Below are positions 6,696 to 10,110 of a stretch of 10,110 nucleotides of DNA, one piece after another; the first letter of the stretch is position 1, and every line of letters starts with the position of its first letter. The DNA comes from Motiliproteus sp047622605 (GTDB lineage Bacteria > Pseudomonadota > Gammaproteobacteria > Pseudomonadales > Balneatricaceae): positions 1 through 10,110 of the forward strand of contig JBLHND010000133.1 in NCBI GenBank assembly GCA_047622605.1. Reading direction: 5' to 3'. Position numbers and translations under genes: made by a program. The notes below the pieces were generated by a model that saw nothing but the letters and a program-made list of their open reading frames with translations, was not told where the DNA came from and ran no database searches.

Positions 6696-8470
6696 AGGTC
6701 AGGGCCCAGACTAAAGTGCACACGAAAATCCCTTTCATCACCATCCTGAGGAAAGCCCAGATCCAAGCGTACAGGACCTATAGCCGAGAACCAGCGCAGA
6801 CCCACGCCGACCCCGGTATTCAAACGCAGCGTGCTGTCATCGAAGGCGTTACCGCTGTCGACAAAGGCGGCAACGCCCCAGGTGGGTTTAATCCGGTAAT
6901 CCACCTCGGCACTCATGACCACCAGATGCGGCCCACCGATCACGGCCCCGCTGTCATCCTTAAGACCCAGGCTCTGGTAATCGTAGCCGCGCACGCTGGT
7001 GTCGCCCCCGGCATAAAAGCGCAGGGTGGCGGGCAACTGATCAAAATCATCGATCAGCGTAAGTCCTGCATCCAATCGACCCAGCAAGCGCAGCTTGGGC
7101 GTCAGGCTGAACACCTGCTTGGCACCCACCAGAATCTGAGCGAAATCCGTATCGGACAGCAGGGCATTACTGGCCCCCCTCAGCTGCAGGCTGAGGCGTT
7201 GACCTTCACGGATATCCAGACGATTCTTAGCCTTCACCCTGGTCAGATTCAATTGCGGAATCAGAAATTGGGAGGTCTGAGTCTGTTCGCCGAAGGTGAA
7301 GGTTTCCTCCGCCCAGTCGAGCACCAGCAACTGCTCCCACTGCGCTCTCTGGGTCTGCCAAGAGACACCCAGGGTATAGTTTTGAGCATCAATACTATCG
7401 GAATTTTCGTCACTCAGACTCAGGTGCACGGCATAGCGATCCAGCTTAGGATTTTCTCCGGGGATGGCATACCGAGAATCCAGGCTGTTGCGAATCTGCG
7501 AAGTTAACAGCTGGGTGTTTAACTGATGCCCTCGGGAGTTGATCCAGCGCTGGGTCATCCCCAGCTTGCCCCTGACGCCGGTATCGGTGCCGTAACCTAA
7601 GCCGGTTTGATACTTAGTACGCTTATTGGGCTCAAGGTTAATATCGACAGGCACTCTGGCGTCTTCGGCCTGATCCCAGAGCGGGCTGACCTCTACCCGT
7701 TTAAAGTAGTCGGTATCGACCAGCGTGGTCTGCAGATCGATCAGGGCGCTGCTTTGTATGGGTTCACCGGGTTTAAAAGGGACGTAGCGCTGTAGGAAAT
7801 CCCTATCCAGAGGGCCAGGAGAGAAGCGCAGCTCACCCACCAGGAACCGGGGACCACTGTCAAACGACAGCCGGATCTCCGCAGCGTACCGGCTCAGATC
7901 GACGATAACCTCCTGTTGGCTAAACGCCGCCCTATAGTAACCACGCTCTGCCGCTAAGGAGCGCAGCTGGCGCTTGAGGTTCTCGTATTCGCTGTGCACC
8001 AGCGGCGCCCCCGAACGCATGGGTGACGCCGTGATCAGGCGGGCGAACGCCTCATCCTTCAAGGCATCACCCTGCAACTGAATATCCAGCTGCCCTATGG
8101 GTAACAGCGGACCCGGATCTATCTCATAACGGGCCAGCCAGCCCTGCTTCTGTTGAGTCAGCACCGGCGTAACCCTGGCACGATAAAGCCCGAAGGGTTG
8201 CAGCGCTTTGAGTATTTCGGCCTCGGCTTGATTATGCAGATAACGCAGCCGGGCTCGACTGGTCACCGTTTTATCCTGTAGCTGCTGGATACTGAGAAAG
8301 CTGCGAATATTTTGTTGTTGTTGCGAGCTGACCCCGTCAATCTCAACAACCAACAGCGGACCTGTCTGACTAAAGACAGGCCTGATCTGGAGCAGCAGGA
8401 TCAACAGCACCGCAAGTAGCTGCAACCCTCGCGGCAGGATGAGGGGCCAATCTCTTCTGGGTAAACGCAC
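6692..8470 (-). CDS. tamA: TamA, Omp85-family outer-membrane subunit of the translocation and assembly module
   Basis: TamA is a BamA-related outer-membrane barrel that, with TamB, helps insert certain outer-membrane proteins such as autotransporters. The 592 residues compare with about 577 in E. coli. Residues 1-34 look like a signal peptide (basic MRLPRR, a hydrophobic core, cleavage near VFS-Q). Three POTRA domains should occupy about residues 37-290, and the 16-strand barrel the rest. The Omp85 L6-loop motif reads GGDTSVRGYDY, with VRGY at 493-496. Late strands include AAFVDSGNAFD and GPVRLDLGFP. The protein ends FSLGPDL, like the GLGPEL end of E. coli TamA. The GTG start has GGGGAG ending 6 nt upstream. 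The gene overlaps tamB by GTGA and lies 137 bp after upp on the same strand, across an 8-bp minisatellite. No terminator is seen between them, so upp read-through is possible. Confidence 0.95.
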   Translation of the reverse strand: MRLPRRDWPLILPRGLQLLAVLLILLLQIRPVFSQTGPLLVVEIDGVSSQQQQNIRSFLSIQQLQDKTVTSRARLRYLHNQAEAEILKALQPFGLYRARVTPVLTQQKQGWLARYEIDPGPLLPIGQLDIQLQGDALKDEAFARLITASPMRSGAPLVHSEYENLKRQLRSLAAERGYYRAAFSQQEVIVDLSRYAAEIRLSFDSGPRFLVGELRFSPGPLDRDFLQRYVPFKPGEPIQSSALIDLQTTLVDTDYFKRVEVSPLWDQAEDARVPVDINLEPNKRTKYQTGLGYGTDTGVRGKLGMTQRWINSRGHQLNTQLLTSQIRNSLDSRYAIPGENPKLDRYAVHLSLSDENSDSIDAQNYTLGVSWQTQRAQWEQLLVLDWAEETFTFGEQTQTSQFLIPQLNLTRVKAKNRLDIREGQRLSLQLRGASNALLSDTDFAQILVGAKQVFSLTPKLRLLGRLDAGLTLIDDFDQLPATLRFYAGGDTSVRGYDYQSLGLKDDSGAVIGGPHLVVMSAEVDYRIKPTWGVAAFVDSGNAFDDSTLRLNTGVGVGLRWFSAIGPVRLDLGFPQDGDERDFRVHFSLGPDL

Positions 8471-8494
8471 GTTAACTCCCCGACCCCTTACCTA

Positions 8495-8594
8495 GCATCT
8501 ATGCATCTATGCATCTATGCACCTATGCACCTATGCACCTATGCACCTATGCAACTATGCAACTATGCAACTATGTAACTATGTAACTATGTAA
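8495..8594. repeat. 8-bp minisatellite, 12 units in ordered variant blocks
   Basis: From 8499 to 8594 there are twelve consecutive 8-bp units, preceded by a half unit (GCAT, 8495-8498). In plus-strand order they are 2 x CTATGCAT, 4 x CTATGCAC, 3 x CTATGCAA and 3 x CTATGTAA. There are no indels, and variants are never interspersed. This is the pattern expected if single mutations were copied by local slippage duplications. The array fills most of the gap between upp and tamA and ends 24 bp before the tamA GTG on the minus strand. It is non-coding: TAG stops recur in all minus-strand frames. Confidence 0.95.
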
Positions 8595-8607
8595 CGACCT
8601 AATGGCA

Positions 8608-9237
8608 CTATCGGGTGCCGAATATTTTATCGCCCGCATCGCCCAAGCCAGGCAGGATATAGCCGTTCTCATCCAGATACTCATCGACCGAGGCCACATA
8701 GATATCGACATCTGGATGAACCGCCGCGACCGCCTTTATACCTTCGGGAGCGGCCACCAGGAACAACCCCCTGATAGAACGACAGCCTGCTTTTTTCAGC
8801 ATATCGATCGTGGCGATCAGAGTGCCCCCCGTTGCCAGCATCGGATCGATGATCAGAGCGGTCCGTTCTTCAATATCGCCGACTAATTTCTCAAAATAGG
8901 GCACCGCTTCGAGTGTCTCTTCATCGCGGTACAACCCCACCACACTGACCTTGGCACTCGGCAACAACTGCAACACTCCATCGAGCATCCCCAGTCCTGC
9001 GCGTAAGATAGGCACCACCGTGATTTTTTTACCCTTGATATGCTCGACCATCATCAGTTCACCGGTCCAGCCCGTGATCTGTTTAGGCTCGGTTTCAAGC
9101 TGTCGAGTCGCTTCGTAGGTCAATAGATTACCGACCTCTGCCGACAATTCTCGAAACTGTTTGGTGCTGATGCCATCTTTGCGCATCAGGCCCAGCTTAT
9201 GCTGCACTAATGGATGCTTAATCTCGTAGACCGCCAT
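8608..9237 (-). CDS. upp: Uracil phosphoribosyltransferase
   Basis: Upp is a cytosolic salvage enzyme that converts uracil and PRPP to UMP and pyrophosphate. The 209-residue product matches the usual 208-209. It follows the E. coli sequence closely from the start: KHPLVQHKLGLMR, STKQFRELSAEVG, LLTYEAT, GKKITVVPILRAGLGMLDG (69-87), YRDEETLEAVPYF, the PRPP loop DPMLATGGT (131-139) and the uracil-binding C-terminus GYILPGLGDAGDKIFGTR (192-209). The reading frame continues 17 codons upstream to an ATG at 9288. The start at 9237 is preferred because family similarity begins there and a purine-rich GAGAGAGG lies just before it. The usual partner permease uraA is not next to it here. The gene is followed by tamAB on the same strand and diverges from ppk. 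No clear promoter was found. Confidence 0.97.
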   Translation of the reverse strand: MAVYEIKHPLVQHKLGLMRKDGISTKQFRELSAEVGNLLTYEATRQLETEPKQITGWTGELMMVEHIKGKKITVVPILRAGLGMLDGVLQLLPSAKVSVVGLYRDEETLEAVPYFEKLVGDIEERTALIIDPMLATGGTLIATIDMLKKAGCRSIRGLFLVAAPEGIKAVAAVHPDVDIYVASVDEYLDENGYILPGLGDAGDKIFGTR

Positions 9238-9720
9238 AAACCTCTCTCTTGCAACCGACTTCAAGCGCATGCCCGACTTTATGGCCACAGTGTAGTGTCA
9301 AAACATCGATTCTAAAGCATTTATACACGGCTGTATGCGCGGCATGGCGCGGTATGCCACCCTATGGCAGCGTAGGAGGATATCCAAGAACCTCTGCCTG
9401 AGTGAACCCCTGTGACCAACAACACATCAGCTTAGCTGGCTTTACGGCAAAGCCGCCATCAGCGACCCTGAGACTCCCGATCGGGCAGCCAGACATCGGC
9501 GAACGCGACAACTCTCATAAAAAAACGCCTAGGTTGTCACCGCCTCAGCAACACTGTCATAAAAATGACATCATAATAAAGTATCGTTACCGACATTGTT
9601 ATTACACGCACTTGAAGATAGCAGTAAAGAACCCACCTAAGTCTCAAAAAACCACGATATAGGACTTAGGCATTGCTGTTATAGCAGGAGTCGTGATGCT
9701 TGCATAAAGGAGTAGCCGCA
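9238..9720. other. Divergent upp/ppk intergenic region
   Basis: This 483-bp stretch has no convincing gene. Besides the Pho-box-like promoter described separately, it holds several small palindromes: GGCAT/ATGCC (9341-9358), TGCCA/TGGCA (9355-9369), the odd palindrome CAGCTTAGCTG (9428-9438), GGCTTT/AAAGCC (9438-9454) and CCCGATCGGG (9476-9485). A run of seven A residues lies at 9519-9525. None has the full form of an intrinsic terminator. The half nearer ppk is visibly AT-rich. It must contain the upp promoter, but no well-spaced -35/-10 pair was found. Confidence 0.6.
9554..9587 (+). promoter_or_regulatory. Pho-box-like site and -10 element ahead of ppk
   Basis: CTGTCATAAAAATGACAT (9554-9571) matches 16 of 18 positions of the PhoB box consensus CTGTCATAWAWCTGTCAY. 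It is made of two 11-bp halves, with the second half weaker. After a 10-bp gap comes TATCGT (9582-9587), a plausible -10 at the spacing typical of PhoB-activated promoters, which lack a normal -35. Transcription would start near 9594, giving a leader of about 127 nt before ppk. The same bases also form a perfect inverted repeat (TGTCAT-AAAA-ATGACA), so another dimeric regulator is an alternative. Confidence 0.55.
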
Positions 9721-10110
9721 GTGTCCCCCGTTACCAATAAATTATATATAGATAAAGAGCTGTCTTGGTTGTCGTTCAATGAACGCGTCTTACAAGAAGC
9801 CTGCGACCCGAACGTCCCCCTCATTGAGCGCATCCGTTTTCTAGGGATTTTTTCCAGCAATATGGATGAATTTTTCCGGGTGCGGGTGGCTGCCGTTCGT
9901 CGCGCTATTCTCATCTCTTCACTGCAAAACCTAAAAAATGATAAGTGTCGCCATCTGATGGCAAAAATTCAGTCAAAAGTGCTGTCGTTGCAAGAGCGTT
10001 TCGATACAACTTACAGCGATCTGATTCGGGAAATGGTCAGGCGGAATATCTTATTAATTAATGAAAAACAATTAAGCGATTTTCATGGTGATTGGCTAAA
10101 AAAATATTTC
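9721..10110 (+). CDS. ppk: Polyphosphate kinase 1, N-terminal 130 residues (cut by window edge)
   Basis: PPK1 reversibly transfers the ATP gamma-phosphate to a growing polyphosphate chain, a phosphate and energy store used in stress responses. The visible part is the N-terminal helical domain. It carries YIDKELSWLSFNERVLQEA (residues 9-27), DPNVPLIERIRFLGIFSSN and MDEFFRVRVA, which match the conserved family start (ELSWL-FN-RVL-EA, FL-IFSSNLDEFFRVR). The catalytic histidines lie beyond the window. The GTG at 9721 is chosen because AAAGGAG (9706-9712) sits 8 nt before it, family similarity begins a few codons later, and an in-frame stop (TGA, 9694-9696) blocks longer versions apart from a TTG at 9700. 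The gene diverges from upp. Its base use is more AT-rich than that of the neighbouring genes. A Pho-box-like promoter upstream suggests induction by phosphate starvation. Confidence 0.95.
   Translation, partial: MSPVTNKLYIDKELSWLSFNERVLQEACDPNVPLIERIRFLGIFSSNMDEFFRVRVAAVRRAILISSLQNLKNDKCRHLMAKIQSKVLSLQERFDTTYSDLIREMVRRNILLINEKQLSDFHGDWLKKYF

Noticed and set aside
6629..7507. 292-codon plus-strand frame opposite tamA
   Set aside because: It lies wholly antisense to a well-supported Omp85 gene with full-length domain structure. It is an antisense shadow of codon bias.
8495..8594. Possible CRISPR array or iteron-type origin
   Set aside because: The units are contiguous 8-mers with no spacers and no cas genes nearby. 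There is no replication gene or DnaA-box pattern to support an origin.
9238..9288. Longer upp start at 9288
   Set aside because: It would add 17 residues with no counterpart in the family. The ATG at 9237 fits the family start and has a purine-rich site before it.
9278..9301. Candidate upp promoter: TTGACA (9301-9296) with CATAAA (9283-9278), minus strand
   Set aside because: The -35 hexamer is perfect, but only 12 bp separate it from the -10-like hexamer, too short for a sigma70 promoter.
9438..9454. GGCTTT-ACGGC-AAAGCC hairpin as a terminator
   Set aside because: There is no T-tract on either side, and the position between divergent genes leaves no transcript that needs ending there.
9519..9538. 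T-run on the minus strand (9525-9519) after CCTAGGCG as an intrinsic terminator
   Set aside because: No stable GC-rich stem precedes the T-run. The only nearby inverted repeat (GACAAC/GTTGTC) flanks the T-run rather than preceding it.
9402..9662. 86-codon frame in the upp-ppk gap
   Set aside because: It covers the Pho-box promoter. Its product is low-complexity and Lys/His-rich without recognisable motifs, and no good ribosome-binding site precedes it.

Overview
The window looks like chromosomal DNA from a gammaproteobacterium. The evidence is a didermal outer-membrane gene set (a BtuB-type receptor, TamA, TamB), Upp and PPK1 sequences very close to the enterobacterial families, and a Pho-box-like promoter. 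The genus cannot be named from the sequence alone. Base composition is moderately GC-rich except at the right-hand end. Four of the six genes (mgtE, tamB, tamA, ppk) use GTG starts.

Layout, left to right. Five genes read leftward (minus strand) and one reads rightward. (1) 1-817 is the 5' part of a vitamin B12 TonB-dependent receptor gene (btuB-like), cut by the window edge. (2) 818-1333 is its long leader, with a strong sigma70-type promoter, a cobalamin riboswitch with all the hallmark conserved blocks, and about 200 nt of possible expression platform. (3) 1355-2692 is mgtE, a CBS-domain magnesium channel/transporter. (4) 2693-2870 is a short intergenic stretch with two nested tandem repeats and a partial palindrome. 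(5) 2871-8470 is tamA-tamB, overlapping by GTGA, which encodes the two-part machine that assembles outer-membrane proteins and moves lipids between membranes. (6) 8471-8607 is a 137-bp gap filled mostly by an 8-bp minisatellite of 12 units whose variants lie in ordered blocks. (7) 8608-9237 is upp, uracil phosphoribosyltransferase. (8) 9238-9720 is a 483-bp divergent intergenic region with a Pho-box-like promoter facing right. (9) 9721-10110 is the start of ppk (polyphosphate kinase 1), cut by the window edge.

These are mostly housekeeping and envelope genes: B12 uptake, Mg2+ uptake, envelope biogenesis, uracil salvage and phosphate storage. No mobile element, CRISPR array, tRNA, rRNA or defence system is visible. 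I do not see a new multi-gene system. The points most worth a second look are non-coding: the block-structured minisatellite just upstream of tamA, the riboswitch leader with its distant ribosome-binding site, the promoter with an inverted repeat over its -10, the Pho-box/palindrome ahead of ppk, and the repeat cluster between tamB and mgtE.
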